Below are positions 12,511 to 23,820 of a stretch of 64,000 nt of DNA, piece by piece. The notes below the pieces were generated by a model. The model was not told the DNA's origin and did no database searches. It saw nothing but the letters and a program-made list of their open reading frames with translations. Location: NCBI GenBank assembly GCA_963682055.1, contig OY821745.1, positions 12,159,501-12,223,500 on the forward strand, read 5' to 3'. The stretch's first letter is position 1. Each line of letters begins with the position of its first letter. A program made the translations under genes and the position numbers. The stretch is from Primula veris (taxonomy: Eukaryota > Streptophyta > Magnoliopsida > Ericales > Primulaceae).

Positions 12511-12740
12511 TCGGATCTAGTTGATTGGCGGATTGGTACCGCTGGCGACGAGCTAATTGATATATAAATATACGTAATTATATATATATATATATATATA
12601 ATTGTGTATGTATGTATATATATAGATAGAGAGATATGTAGAGAGAGAGAGAGAGGAGTGAAGATGTTGCAGATCTGAGAGAGAGGAGAATGGAGATGAA
12701 TAAATGGAGTAAATAAATAGTTTTATTTTTCTAATTGAAA
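12511..12740 (-). promoter_or_regulatory. likely alpha-COP core promoter and leader
   Basis: Upstream of the inferred leader exon (minus strand) lie a CT-rich tract (GA-rich on plus, about 12625-12690) and an alternating TA tract (12575-12602). Pyrimidine-rich initiator regions of this kind are common for constitutive plant genes. The exact transcription start cannot be read. Confidence 0.4.
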
Positions 12741-13361
12741 TAAATGGTGTGTGAATATTGTTTTTGCCCCTTAGGTTTGTATTTTAGACACTTTTAAGGC
12801 CATGTTGTATATACAGGTTACATTAGGAATCCTGGATCTTTTGTTGCCTTTTTTTAGTTGCATCATTTGAAACCCGGGATTGCACTACGTTTGGAAATGC
12901 GATTTAACTTCGGAATACATGTTCGGTATGGACATTAATTGATGTTAAAGTGGAGTACTTTCAATATCATAGGAGGTAGTATTAAGAATAGTCCAATCTC
13001 AAATGAATTATTTTTTCGGCCTTTGTTTCAAATATCATCCATAATCCTAACTGATTGCTGGTACTAAAATTAATAATCTTGTAGCCAAACGAGGCTAGGA
13101 CTAGGCACTCTGGATTCAAGACATATGCCTCACATCGCGTTGATGTATTGATTTCACCTTTTTTATACATGATTTACTACTTTTTTATTTTTAGTTGCGT
13201 GTACTCAATATACAGTAGAACTCCCTATAAGAATAAAAATTCATAGTCCCGACTTGAAACTAGTTATAAATATGAATAAACTACACATTGTAATAAGTCA
13301 TAATTTTTCGGGTCCCGCCTTAATAAAAATTCCTCTATATAGTAATAAATGACATTATATT
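12741..13361. other. intergenic stretch
   Basis: No gene is seen between the alpha-COP promoter and the next LTR element. The segment about 13214-13360 (CAGTAGAACTCCCTATAA at the start, TTCCTCTATATAGTAATAAA near the end) resembles the edges of a decayed TE, but no inverted repeats or target duplication could be defined. Confidence 0.4.
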
Positions 13362-13569
13362 TGTTGTAAGATATTATTGGACTATTGAGCTTGTACTTTA
13401 TGGGCCCAAGTGGGCTTGTAACCATACCCATCTATCTATATAAAGAGGGTTAGGGGTCTTGTATTTGAGGTTCATTCATACATTCTGATTAATAAAGTCT
13501 CCCTTATTGTCTCTCATACCTCTCTCTATATCTATACATATCTATAACGAGCTAATATGTCACACAACA
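13362..13569 (+). repeat. left LTR of the inverted-core element
   Basis: This LTR is 208 bp, TG..CA ended, with TATATAAAG about 100 bp in and AATAAAG downstream. It differs from the right LTR mainly by a 12 bp gap in a CTATATATAT-type tract and a few substitutions. Confidence 0.9.
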
Positions 13570-13769
13570 CGTTATCAGCACTTTGCTCGCAGAAATAGTA
13601 TATACGCTCGCAGAGATTAAAGATTTTTGGATAAACGCATGGATATTGAGTATCTATAAACCTTGAGGTTTATCCGGGTTTAATACCTTCACAACATACC
13701 TGGAAGCACTACCCATCTCGCCGCTCTTCAATCAGATTCTGAAGCTTATGCGGTAAATTATTCTCCCAC

Positions 13770-16700
13770 TATAAGTTGCTAGTACACAGTGGTAAGAAGT
13801 ATATAACAGGATACTCCCCCTAATTTCGGCAATCTTAAGTGAGATATAATGGGAACGTGTCTCGCTAAAAACCTTGCCAAGGAAAACCCAGTAGGAAAAA
13901 ACCTTGGTCTAAGGACAAAAAGAGTACACGAGCATACGACTGGATGCTCCCCCTCACTTGCACACGACAGGGTGCGAGAATTTCGACTAAGTAGTAATTA
14001 GTACAATAAGCATTCACCTGGATGCTCCCCCTCACTTGCACACGACTGGGTGCAAGGATTTCATATTTCAAGAAAGAGTACGAGCATTCGACTGGATGCT
14101 TCATTTACTTGCACACGACTGTATGCAAGAAAATATAACATCAAATAAAATGAGCATTCGACAGGATGCTCTTAAACTTCATATGTGAAGATTTATTTCG
14201 ACGAGAAATGCTAAATAGCATAATGTAGTCATGTCTCTCTTGATCGATAACAACAAGTTGCCTTCTATGGCAAGTGTTTTATCTGGATCGTGAGACAGAG
14301 CATATGTAATTCAAATATGGCTAATACTAGCTCGAAGCCATATACACTCTCTAGTCGTCTCATAGAGCACGAGATCAGAGTGATTCATTTGGAGTCATTC
14401 CAAGACCTCCAAGATATCGCCTTATTCCTACTGGCAAAGACATACCATGTTAGTAATATCCCTTATGCGGGTCTGATAAGTAACCGGCATCGGTATAACC
14501 GAAAAAGGGTTGCGTTAATTCGAGTACCGAAGGGGGTAGGTACACTCGATGACGCAAATGGGATAAGACAAGCCCTCATCCACAGTTACCTTAAGGTAAT
14601 GGGAAAATGTCTTTTATGCCATTTCGATGGCAGCGTGTTAGCGCGATGCTGTGTCGAGCTATACCATTCACAGCATACAAGATGTTCGTCCTAGTACATT
14701 AGACCAAGTACAATGATGCGCTTATTGTACTTAGATATGAACATGATGGTTCAATATCTCTTTATCGTCTCACCAGGGACGGACTGGGTCTATATCAATG
14801 TCTAGTGATCGAACGATCATGGGAGAATCCGACGACTTAACGTCATGATGACTAAAACATCATAACACCTTCTTGGTGTAGTCTAAATCATGAACTTAGA
14901 TTCAATCTTTATTGGACTTGATCATTAGGCCGAGTCACTACCGTTTCTTCCCAAGATCCTTCATCTCAAAGGCAAATCCAAAAGTGGATCGCATAATAAA
15001 AACACGCAAGGGCATAATACTTGTTCAAGTATCCCAAGCTAATCAAGTACTCACTTAGGCGGGTATACCACATCCGCTCAGATTATATTAATCCATATAG
15101 TGAACGTCTCATTTAATTGAGATCGTGTTCCGTGGTCAGGAACTACTTGATTCAAGCATTATGAAGTCACACAAGGACCTTCATCTATATCGCTTTGTCT
15201 AAATCCCCATAGAGATAAAACCGTGACCATATTCATGGATGCATACTCAGTTTTTCGGAAACTACTAAACTGGTAAAGTAGGGGACTATTATAATGTCCA
15301 TTACGAGGAAATCAACCATATCGTAATCAATTCCAAGGTGTGAGAGAAGCCTTGCGCTACTAGGCGAGCATTCTACCATCTCATTATTCTCATCACTCTT
15401 CCTTACGAATAACCAAATAAACGAACTCGTTTAACATTGGTGGTGTTGGAGCTACAGGTCCAAACACACTTTCGCTAAGGAGTCTACTTGGATTGCAAGT
15501 TTCCATTAGTCCAGTCTATTCTAGGCTGACTTCAGGCAACAGTACATGGTTCCCTGTCATAATTTGCTCATATTATCAGTCGTCACCGAATATATGAACA
15601 AGTAATCAATGACAGTCTCGTTTCACTTCAATATCGTCTAAGATATCATGATCGACAGATATTTCGAGATTCTTAGGATGAGGAGGAAATCACACATCTC
15701 CTTGATCCTTTATAATCTCGTGCGACAAACGAGTTTCAGTTCACCACCTCTGGGGCTGAACGAATTAAGAACCGGTCAACTTCCTCATATTTTAGGAAGG
15801 ATGACAGACTGACGGCCGACGGCAGCGTCCTTTGCTTGGCGGGTTCGGCCAAAGCAACGTGTTACGACAGGAACACGGCGTCCGACAGGGACGTCTATCC
15901 TTGCAAGCATTTTGCAGCAGGTATAAATGATCTCGTGACATCTCATAAAGTTATTAAATGCGTCTGGCATTTAGTTAGACATGAGGGAGTCTATGCACTT
16001 ACTTATCACTAAGTACAGTTTTGGGGATCAAGCTAAGACTGAGTGGGTTATGCCACGTTACTTCACGTCGTTTCTTATCAACGGTAACGTGCAAATCTCC
16101 CCCTAACGACGGGGAGAACAGTCTTAGCGATGTCACTTTCGCATATCATGCGGTAAAGAGATCGCTTGCCAATGTTACTCTATCAAATGATAGGTAGGGG
16201 ATTCATAATCGACTTATGTCCCCTTCAGAGGTCCATATTTTGAACGCTATAGCGGCTCAATCAAAATATTAAGCACTCCAAAAACGCGTTAATATGAGAC
16301 TTCTGGCTCATAACCAGTAACCAGCTGGTACGCATATGGTGTTTGAGTGTATATGGGCCTCATGACGGACCAATGCAGCAAAATAGCATGACCCCATACG
16401 GAAATATAAATCTTGGTGCGCAAGACCAAGAAATGCGTGCAATCATTTGCAGTCGCATCATCAAACTTTCCGTGAGTCCATTTGGGTCTGAACTTAATCG
16501 ACAGGATGTTCAATTTCAATTTCCAAACTCAAGTAATTCAAATCGAAATTGCGATTTTAACTCTTCGGAATTATCAAGTCGACTAGACTTTTCAGGATAA
16601 TCCGGATCATAAGCCATCAACTTAATGATAGGGCTAAAAGTTTGGAAAGTGCTGCATTTATGTGGACAACATTAAAATGTGACCATATTGTCGATGCATC

Positions 16701-18240
16701 AACCATAACCATTTATATTTATGGTCCGTCTTATGGTTGGATAAGTCCAGAATAACTCCTTCAATTCTTTACAAGAATTCTACGAGTTCATTTTGTGATC
16801 TTTACACATAGATCTTTCAAAGTGAGCAATAGTGGCATGAATTTCGGATTAATCACGAAATATATTCTCAGAGAGAATCCAAATGCGATGCGATTATAAA
16901 TCAAGCATCGTCTTTTGACCCGGAAATATCTCATCCGGTCAATGCCACAATATCAAAATGCTCTTATCAATCGACGACAGGCGAATGATAGTACAGACAA
17001 TCATGTCTTAGCATCTAAATCATTTATCATTTCGACGATAGGCGAAATGATAAGGTAACTTTAAATGCTTTAAAGAATGTGGTAGCAACCACTTGAAAGA
17101 CATTTCAACTCCTCTAAAATACGCTTTTGGTTGTATTGAATGGAGGCTATGTAAAGAAATTTTAATTCTTTCATGAGCTATTACCAGATAACACTGGTTT
17201 TCTCGAATATTTTATAACTCAACAAGGTACGACAGGACCTATAGGAGTATAACACCTCATATTTGACAAATCAATTTGGCTTTACTAAAGATTTCGATTT
17301 GGAACGACAGGTCCAGAATCGTTGTCACTGAGTACTCTTTTAGGCAAGTAGTTGGTGAAATTATGTGGTACACTGTTACCCACTATTTTCAAAAAAATCA
17401 ACTACCCCTCAAGTACTGCCTAAAATTTCATAATTTAAAGTTTGGTCACATTTGTCAAAGGAATTTGCTCAAAACACTTTAAATTATTTCGAGAAATTTC
17501 GTAAACAGGCAAACCATAATCCAAAAGTATGTCCAAATGGAAAAATCATAATCCAAATGGAAAAACATAATCCAGATGAGCGAAAAAATGGCTCAATGAT
17601 TTATCAAAATCAATAAAGAAAGGTATCAAACTCATTTGAGCCACAAAATCGGGGGTCTCAAGAGTTTCCCTTCAATTAACTTTAACCACATTAGCATCGG
17701 TTTTTCCACCTTTATAATAGTTGTGAACTATTTAAGGAGTAACCGTGCATGACCTTTGTCTTTATAGCATAGAGTTGGCTCCTTGAGCATTATCTCTTGC
17801 TTTGTGACAACGTGTCATATTGTTCCTTTCAATTACTGTCTTGGAGCCATAGGTTTTCGATTTTGACGATTGTCTAAAATCTCGCTTGGCTAGGTGATTC
17901 ATCGGGATCGCGATAGTTCGAGGCAAATAACACTTGTCTCGGTTCTCGATTCGTGGAAAAAAATGTACACGAAGAGCATTAATATCAGACAAACAATTCG
18001 CCATTGACCCAATAGGATTAAAACTACTCACCGGGGTAATTTTCTTATCCAATAACAGATGGGTGATAAAGGAACATGGTGAATATAAATTCACGATACT
18101 GCTTATGGAATACAATTTCCAAGCTAGTATTTTGGTGAAGAATTGATCCAATATGTCAATTTCAGACATTTGTTCACCATAGACGTCATCACGTCTCAAA
18201 TGTGGCGGCGGAATAAAATCAACGCCTTAGCATTCATCAT
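13770..18240 (-). pseudogene. decayed Copia polyprotein, antisense to its LTRs
   Basis: Reading minus, Copia blocks appear in normal order but broken by stops and frameshifts. Gag- and linker-like sequence lies about 18200-17600. Reverse transcriptase lies about 15090-14990 (RMWYTRLSEYLISLGY). The connector lies near 14812-14770 (VRSLDIDIDPVRPW). RNase H lies about 14500-14410 (GYTDAGYLSDPHK). A 3' untranslated part follows, with GTTTTCC and TTAGGGGGAG words near 13880-13815. This polarity is opposite to the flanking LTRs and polypurine tract. The integrase region (about 17500-15400) is too decayed for me to assign residues. Repeated hairpin motifs interrupt the sequence. Confidence 0.75.
13930..14171. 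repeat. tandem hairpin units with polypurine-like words
   Basis: Four tandem units of about 70 bp alternate two hairpins: GAGCAT..ATGCTC and CTTGCAC..GTGCAAG. The loops read ACGACTGG, ACGACAGG, TCGACTGG or close variants. Between the hairpins of the first two units lies CCCCCTCAC, which is GTGAGGGGG on the minus strand, like a polypurine tract. Hairpins: 13930-13949, 13957-13978, 14009-14026, 14035-14056, 14082-14101, 14108-14129 and 14152-14171. Confidence 0.85.
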
Positions 18241-18564
18241 GAGGGCAACAACAAACTCGTGTTTTACTCATCAAAGATGACATCCAAAAAAAATTTGGGC
18301 ATCATATTTTCACACATCAGGGTGACTAACATGTGGTGACGGAATAACATCAACGTCTAAACAGTCGCAAGTATGTTTTGCGAATTTTCTCATCATAGAT
18401 GGCATCCAATATGTGTTGGGAGTTCTGGATTATTTTCATATAAAACGACTGGTTTATATGTTTATGGTTTGCACAAGTATAAACTTTATTTCGAAACGAC
18501 AGGTTCGAAAAATAGTTTTGCTTTTAATGTGAATAGGTTCTCATTGATCGAACGACATGTCGAT
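15446..18564. repeat. dispersed hairpins with a shared ACGAC(A/T)GG loop
   Basis: Further hairpins with unrelated stems share the same loop octamer or a close variant: 15446-15463 (loop GCTACAGG), 15717-15733 (GCGACAA), 15859-15876 (GTGTT stem, ACGACAGG), 15879-15893 (CGTCC stem, GACAG), 16966-16989, 17024-17053 (11 bp perfect stem TTATCATTTCG, loop ACGATAGG), 17225-17240 (AGGT stem), 17300-17315 (TGGA stem), 18437-18460 (CATATAAA stem, ACGACTGG), 18489-18510 (TTTCGAA stem) and 18547-18564 (ATCGA stem, ACGACATG). I saw none outside this LTR element. Confidence 0.85.
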
Positions 18565-19194
18565 ACAGAGACACCAATTCGGCGAAACATACATCACTAT
18601 ATAAACACACTCGGGAAAATTATTATTTAGTCAACCCCTTTCGGTAGCTCTACTTGAAAAACGACTAGGAAAGACGGTGAGGTTGGAGGGCACGAATGCC
18701 ACTTAAAACCCGACCTCATTAGGATATCGACTTCCGCCTATATCTTTCCTAGACATCGTATCCAAATAGATGAGCCTATTTAGGGAAGCTTCATAATTTT
18801 TCCAACTTAAATGTGAATATATATGATTTCGCAAATTATCATATTATACATATGTGTACATGGCACCTGGGTTTGCTCTAGCAAGGTTTTGATGAGACAC
18901 CTGTTTTGTGGTTGATCCCCTACTACTACCAATGTTGCACTCTTTTTCCTTCGATCAGAGATTTTCCCATTGGGTTTGCTCTGTCAAGGTTTTGATGAGG
19001 CACACTGTTTTGTGGTTAGTTACTTACATGATATTTCGGCCTATATCATTCGGCTACACAGTTTCTCCTAGGTACCGGTTTTGTCCCACACTGGGTTTTC
19101 CGGCCCTAAGATTTTTATGTGTTTAGCACTGCGAATGAACTCGACTCAGATCGACTGCATGAAGACGAAGAATTCAAGACGTCCAAAGGGGGAG

Positions 19195-19414
19195 TGTTGT
19201 AAGATATTATTGGACTATTGGGCTTGTACTTTATGGGCCCAAGTGGGCTTGTAACCCTACCCATCTATCTATATAAAGAGGGTTAGGGGTCCTGTATTTG
19301 AGGTTCATTCATACATTCTGATTAATAAAGTCTCCCTTATTGTCTCTCATACCTCTCTCTATATCTATACATATCTCTATATATATCTATAACGAGCTAA
19401 TATGTCACACAACA
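19195..19414 (+). repeat. right LTR of the inverted-core element
   Basis: This LTR is 220 bp, preceded directly by CCAAAGGGGGAG (polypurine tract) and followed by the target duplication ATATT. It is nearly identical to the left LTR apart from a 12 bp length difference. Confidence 0.9.
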
Positions 19415-19420
19415 ATATTG

Positions 19421-19422
<2 letters not shown>

Positions 19423-19482
<60 letters not shown>

Positions 19483-19600
19483 TTACATTGAGTTTAACAT
19501 TTTGCAAAATATTTATCTATTGTTGTTTGCGACATTGACTTGATTTTGTCGGTAGTTACATTAAGTTTAACATTTTATAAAATATTTATTTATTGTTGTT
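19423..19600. repeat. TA microsatellite followed by a short tandem duplication
   Basis: About 58 bp of alternating AT (19423-19480) lead into two copies, roughly 70 bp apart, of TTACATT(G/A)AGTTTAACATTTT followed by AAAATATTTAT and TATTGTTGTTT. Confidence 0.8.
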
Positions 19601-19739
19601 TTTAGTGATTTGAGTTCATTTATCAATTTTGGGTGTCATTATTGAGTTTTTTGCCAAAATGGTCTGATTGCTGCTGAAAAATCCCAGAATGGGCTACCTT
19701 TCTTTAAAATTCCCAAAATGGTCTACCTCTTTATCTTCA

Positions 19740-20413
19740 TTAATTGAATTGACGAAGTTTTAAAAAATTAAATACTACTTCGTCAATTGAATTGACGATG
19801 TTGGTAAAAAAATATTTAAATACTACTTCGTTAATTCAATTAACGAAGTTCTGTGAAATTATATTTAAATATTATTTTTTGAATTTCGCAGAAAACGATC
19901 GGTCGTTTTCTGAAAAACGATCGGTCATTTTTATCATGAACTCACTGGAACAATTTGGACCAAAAACGATCGGTCGTTTTGGCCATTTCGATCGGTCGTT
20001 TTTCAGAAATACTTCGTTAATACAATTAACGAAGTAGTATTTAAATACTTCGTTAATTCAATTAACGAAGTAAGTTCTGTGAAATTCATATGTATAAAAA
20101 CTCATCTCTCTCCCAGAGCTCATCTTTACTTAAAAAAAAACAAAACAGAGCTCTTAGATCATGTTATTCTCCCATCATATTTTAGGATAAATCTCAGACC
20201 TCTTCCAAAACAGGTAAAAGCTCAATATTTTGTAAAGACTCTATGTTTCTATAAGACTTAATATTTTGTAAAGACTCGGTTTTTTCCAATATTTTTCAAC
20301 ATAGTTTCCACTATTTTCAATCTTATTTTCAAAAAAAACAGAGCTCATCTTATTTAGGTTTTTTTTTTGTTTGTGTTGTTGGAGTATTATTTGAGTAAAA
20401 TTGATAGTTTGAC
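19740..20413 (+). repeat. left terminal inverted repeat of the MULE
   Basis: It opens with three or more palindromes of the CTTCGTTAATT / AATTAACGAAG type, then the GATCGGTCGTTTT motif cluster (19887-20005), two more palindromes, TATAAAA (20093-20099) and CTCCCAGAGCTCATC. It ends in GTTGGAGTATTATTTGAG and TAAAATTGATAGTTT, mirrored at 30136-30175. The transposase ATG lies just inside, so the repeat probably serves as its promoter. Confidence 0.85.
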
Positions 20414-20428
20414 CGTGTGGTTATCGAA

Positions 20429-23055
20429 ATGAAAAATCCTACAATTATGTGTTATTGGGGAGGTACGATGATGGAAACTATTAGCGAGCGGTTATCTTAT
20501 GATATTTCTTATAAATTTTTTTTAAGGTATCTAGAAACACGACATACGATAAATTTTTGGAAAAATTGTTTAAGAAACTTGATGTCTCATCGACTTCAAA
20601 TCGTTTGAGTTTAACATGTCGTTATCCATATCTGACTACACTTAATGAGTTTAAATATATGCGATTGGCTGTTGATGATAATGATTCGTTGGAAACCATG
20701 CTTGAGTTAATAGAAGAAAATAGAAGAACGTTTATAGAGTTATATGTTGAAATTGAGAAAGTTTACTCTTCTGATCAAGATTACGGGTCGTATTATAATA
20801 TTCTTTCCACTAATGAAATCGGTACATCAAGTAGAACACCCATTCAACAAGAGACAATGCGAGAGGTATATTCTAAGAACAACGAACCAGATTTGACACA
20901 TTTGGATGTAGTGTGTCGATTGTCAGATAATATTGGTTGGTCGAACAATATAATTGAGATAGAACTTGGGGATGAACCAGATGATGAAGATCCGGACGTC
21001 AATATTAGCGAAAACGAGTCTGACGTTGACGAAGAAAATGTAGAAGAAGTTGACTATGAAGAATTATCATGTGAAATGGGCTCGTATATGGATGAGGATG
21101 AAAATGACCAATCAATTGGGTCACAATGGCCGAATAATACTATTCCTGATGAAATTTCTATGCATCAACCAATGTCAATTTTGTTTAATGAACCGTTCGA
21201 CACTCAAGAAAATTATAGTAACCAGAGACGAAATTATATGATGTATCCTGGATTTTGGGATCCTCAAGTTAATGATCCTTTTATTGGTCTTTTATTTAGG
21301 GATAAAGAAATGTTGAAAAAGGGAATAAAACTTTGGTCAATCAAACGTAACATCCATTTTTGCGCTAAAAGTTCGAAGGCAAAATTTTGGGAAATTCGTT
21401 GTAAACTGGCCGAAACTCAAAAATGCAAATGGAAACTACGAGCTTCACTAAGAAAAAAACATGGGTTTTTTGAAGTGTCGGTGTACAACGGTCCTCATAC
21501 ATGCATTCATGCCGAGCTTACAACTGATCATCCACAGTTAGATTCCAATCTTGTTGCCCAAACCATTCGAAATGCCATCACAACTAATCCTATGATGAAG
21601 ATTTCATTAGTTAAAGAGATTGTGAATGCCCGCTTTGAAATGTCAGTTTCATACAAAAAAGCTTATTTAGGTAAACAAAAAGCAATCGCAGAGATATTTG
21701 GTAATTGGGAAGACTCGTATAAGGTTTTACCTAAATTTATGAAAGCACTTCAAAAGTATAATCTCGGTACCGTAGCTTCTTATGAGACAACGCCAGTTTA
21801 CGATGTGGTAGGAAATCCAGTGGGTGAGGTATTGAACAGATTTTTCTTCACATTTAAGGCCGTTATTGATGCATTTCAGTATTGTAGGCCAGTTATCGTT
21901 ATTGATGCTACTCACTTATATGGGAAGTATAAAGGTAAGATTTTGTTGGCCATGGCATCGGATGCAGATAATCATCTTTTTCCCATTGGTTGTGCATTTG
22001 TTGCTGAGGAGAGTACAATTTCGTGGAGCTATTTTCTTTGTAACATTATGCGACATGTGATTAAAGAGCGCGTGAATATTTGTCTAATTTCGGATAGACA
22101 TGCTGGTATTCTAAGTGCAGTGAGAGGAGTTTGGCGTGGTCAAGGTTTTGTTCATCGATATTGTTCAAATTATTTTTTGGATAATTTTAAGAAAGCTTTC
22201 AAAGGAGATCCTGACTTACACAAGTTAGTGGAGAACGCCATTTGGGAATTACAAGAAAGAAAATTGAAAAGAATCATGGAAGCAATAAAAGTGATGAATC
22301 CTCAAGCATATCAATGGTTGATAAAAGAGCCTGCGGAAAAATGGTCATATTTTCATGATAAAGGGAGACGACATGGTAACATGACCACAAACATGGCTGA
22401 AATTTTTAATAATGTTTTAAAAGTTGCTCGTAATTTACCAATCACTGCTACTGTGCAGCTTATTTTCTATAAGTTGGTACACTATTTTTGCGAGCGGAAA
22501 AAGATAGTAATGGGGATGAGAAACAGTGGCACAAGATATGGTCCCAATATCCTCAAAATTTTAGAGAAACGTAAGTCGGACATTGGTCATACCAATGTTA
22601 CATTCGATTATGAAAGAGGGGTTTATTCCGTGTGTACAAGTTCAAGAAATTCTAGGGGAGGCAATACTCAAGTTGTCGACTTTTCACTTTGGCAATGCGA
22701 TTGCGGTAAGTGGCAGAGTGATGGAATCCCGTGTTCACATGTGTTTTCCGTATGCGCTGCAAACCGTCTTGATTGGGAAGCTTACATAGTAAAATATTAC
22801 ACTCTTGAATCATACGAAGGTGCGTACTCGGCGCAATTTTTTCCACTTCGGCATCAAGACTATTGAGATTCATGTGATAGATTATTTCTTCCGGATCTTA
22901 CTCTTTTAAGAGAAAGGGGTCGTCCAAGATCTACTCGTATTCATAATGGTATGGATCAGTCGGAGAGACGAGCACTTATGAGATGTTCTAGTTGTCAAGG
23001 GCGAGGACATGATTGTCGTACGTGTCCGTATCCAATACGTGGTCGACGCTTATGA
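20429..23055 (+). pseudogene. MULE transposase (mudrA type), broken
   Basis: The ATG at 20429 starts MKNPTIMCYWGG, then frame is lost in a run of eight Ts (20516-20523); nine Ts would join it to KVSRNTTYDKFLEKLF. The frame then runs open to TGA at 22864-22866. Domains, counted from codon 20557: a FAR1/Mutator DNA-binding region about residues 236-330; the MULE catalytic core with VIVIDATH (D about 450), ISDRHAGIL (D about 512) and NMAEIFNN (E about 613); and a SWIM zinc finger CDCGKWQSDGIPCSH about 713-727. After the TGA the same frame continues to 23055 and encodes a zinc knuckle CSSCQGRGHDCRTC, so the TGA is a late nonsense mutation. It would excise and insert MULE copies in the nucleus; this copy is probably inactive. 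Confidence 0.85.
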
Positions 23056-23429
23056 TTTTAGCTGTAGCTTAAACGAGACAATATGTATCTTGTACTATTT
23101 TAATTTTCCGCTTGTAATTGTCTTTTTTAAGATGAAATATCTATATTTATTCTCAGTGTTTTTTTCATACTGTTTTTTGAGAAGATAAACTGGTTTGTTA
23201 AGTATGAGAGTAAATATGGGTTCAAAGCTGTAGCTTTTCATGCATAGAAAGTAGAATGAACAACATAAATACATAAGTGCAATTAACATAAAATTCATAA
23301 AAAAATATAGCTTGAAGTTGCAGAATCCAGAATACACAAAAATCCAGAATACACAAAAAAATATAGCTTGAACAACATAAAAAAATGTAGCTTGAAGTTG
23401 CAAAAAATTATGTTCTGTGAACTATTTAC

Positions 23430-23560
23430 AGTCGATCGGTCGACTGTAAAAACGACCGATCAAAATGTTTCATACGACCGATCGTTTTTACAATGTGCTC
23501 ACTGGAACATTTTTTTCCCAAAATGACCGGTCAAAATTCCAAAACGACCGATCGTTTTTC
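23430..23560. repeat. internal copy of the GATCGGTCG motif cluster
   Basis: ACGACCGATC-type words cluster around the anchor GTGCTCACTGGAACA, as in the MULE TIRs. The cluster sits between the transposase and the next ORF. A perfect palindrome ACAGTCGATCGGTCGACTGT-like word opens the cluster near 23429-23448. Confidence 0.7.
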
Positions 23561-23820
23561 TATTTTTCAGTTTTTAAACTTCTTTCAAACCCTAATTTCA
23601 TTTCATTATCTCAAAACCCTCTCTCTCTCTTTATCAAAAATTTGGCCCCCTTCATCAAAATCTCTCAAAAATCCCAAATATATATATATATATATACACT
23701 AATACCCCTAATTATCTTCAAAATCAACAATCGATTGATTCCGTTTCTTAAAAACCCTAGTTTCTTGAAACCCCCAATTTTAAAAAAAAAACCCTAATTT
23801 TTTCAAAATTTTCTCCAAAT

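Larger units (their letters stand above)
13362..19414 (+). mobile_element. LTR retrotransposon with an inverted internal region
   Basis: Two LTRs (208 and 220 bp) begin TGTTGTAAGATATT and end CACACAACA, flanked by a 5 bp target duplication ATATT (13357-13361 and 19415-19419). LTR direction is plus: TATA (TATATAAAG) precedes AATAAAG, the sequence after LTR 1 is CGTTATCAGCAC (Copia-type primer site), and LTR 2 is preceded by a polypurine tract CCAAAGGGGGAG. The 5.6 kb interior, however, carries Copia coding remnants on the minus strand. Only about the last 300 bp match the plus direction. No intact ORF remains, so it moved, if at all, with proteins supplied by other elements. Confidence 0.85.

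Noticed and set aside
13930..14171. Possible CRISPR-like array (repeats with palindromes)
   Set aside because: The genome is eukaryotic, units are hairpin pairs without unique spacers, and the stretch lies inside an LTR element.
14290..14694. Plus-strand frame of 134 codons in the inverted-core LTR element
   Set aside because: The minus strand here encodes recognisable RNase H words (GYTDAGYLSDPHK), so the plus frame is a shadow.
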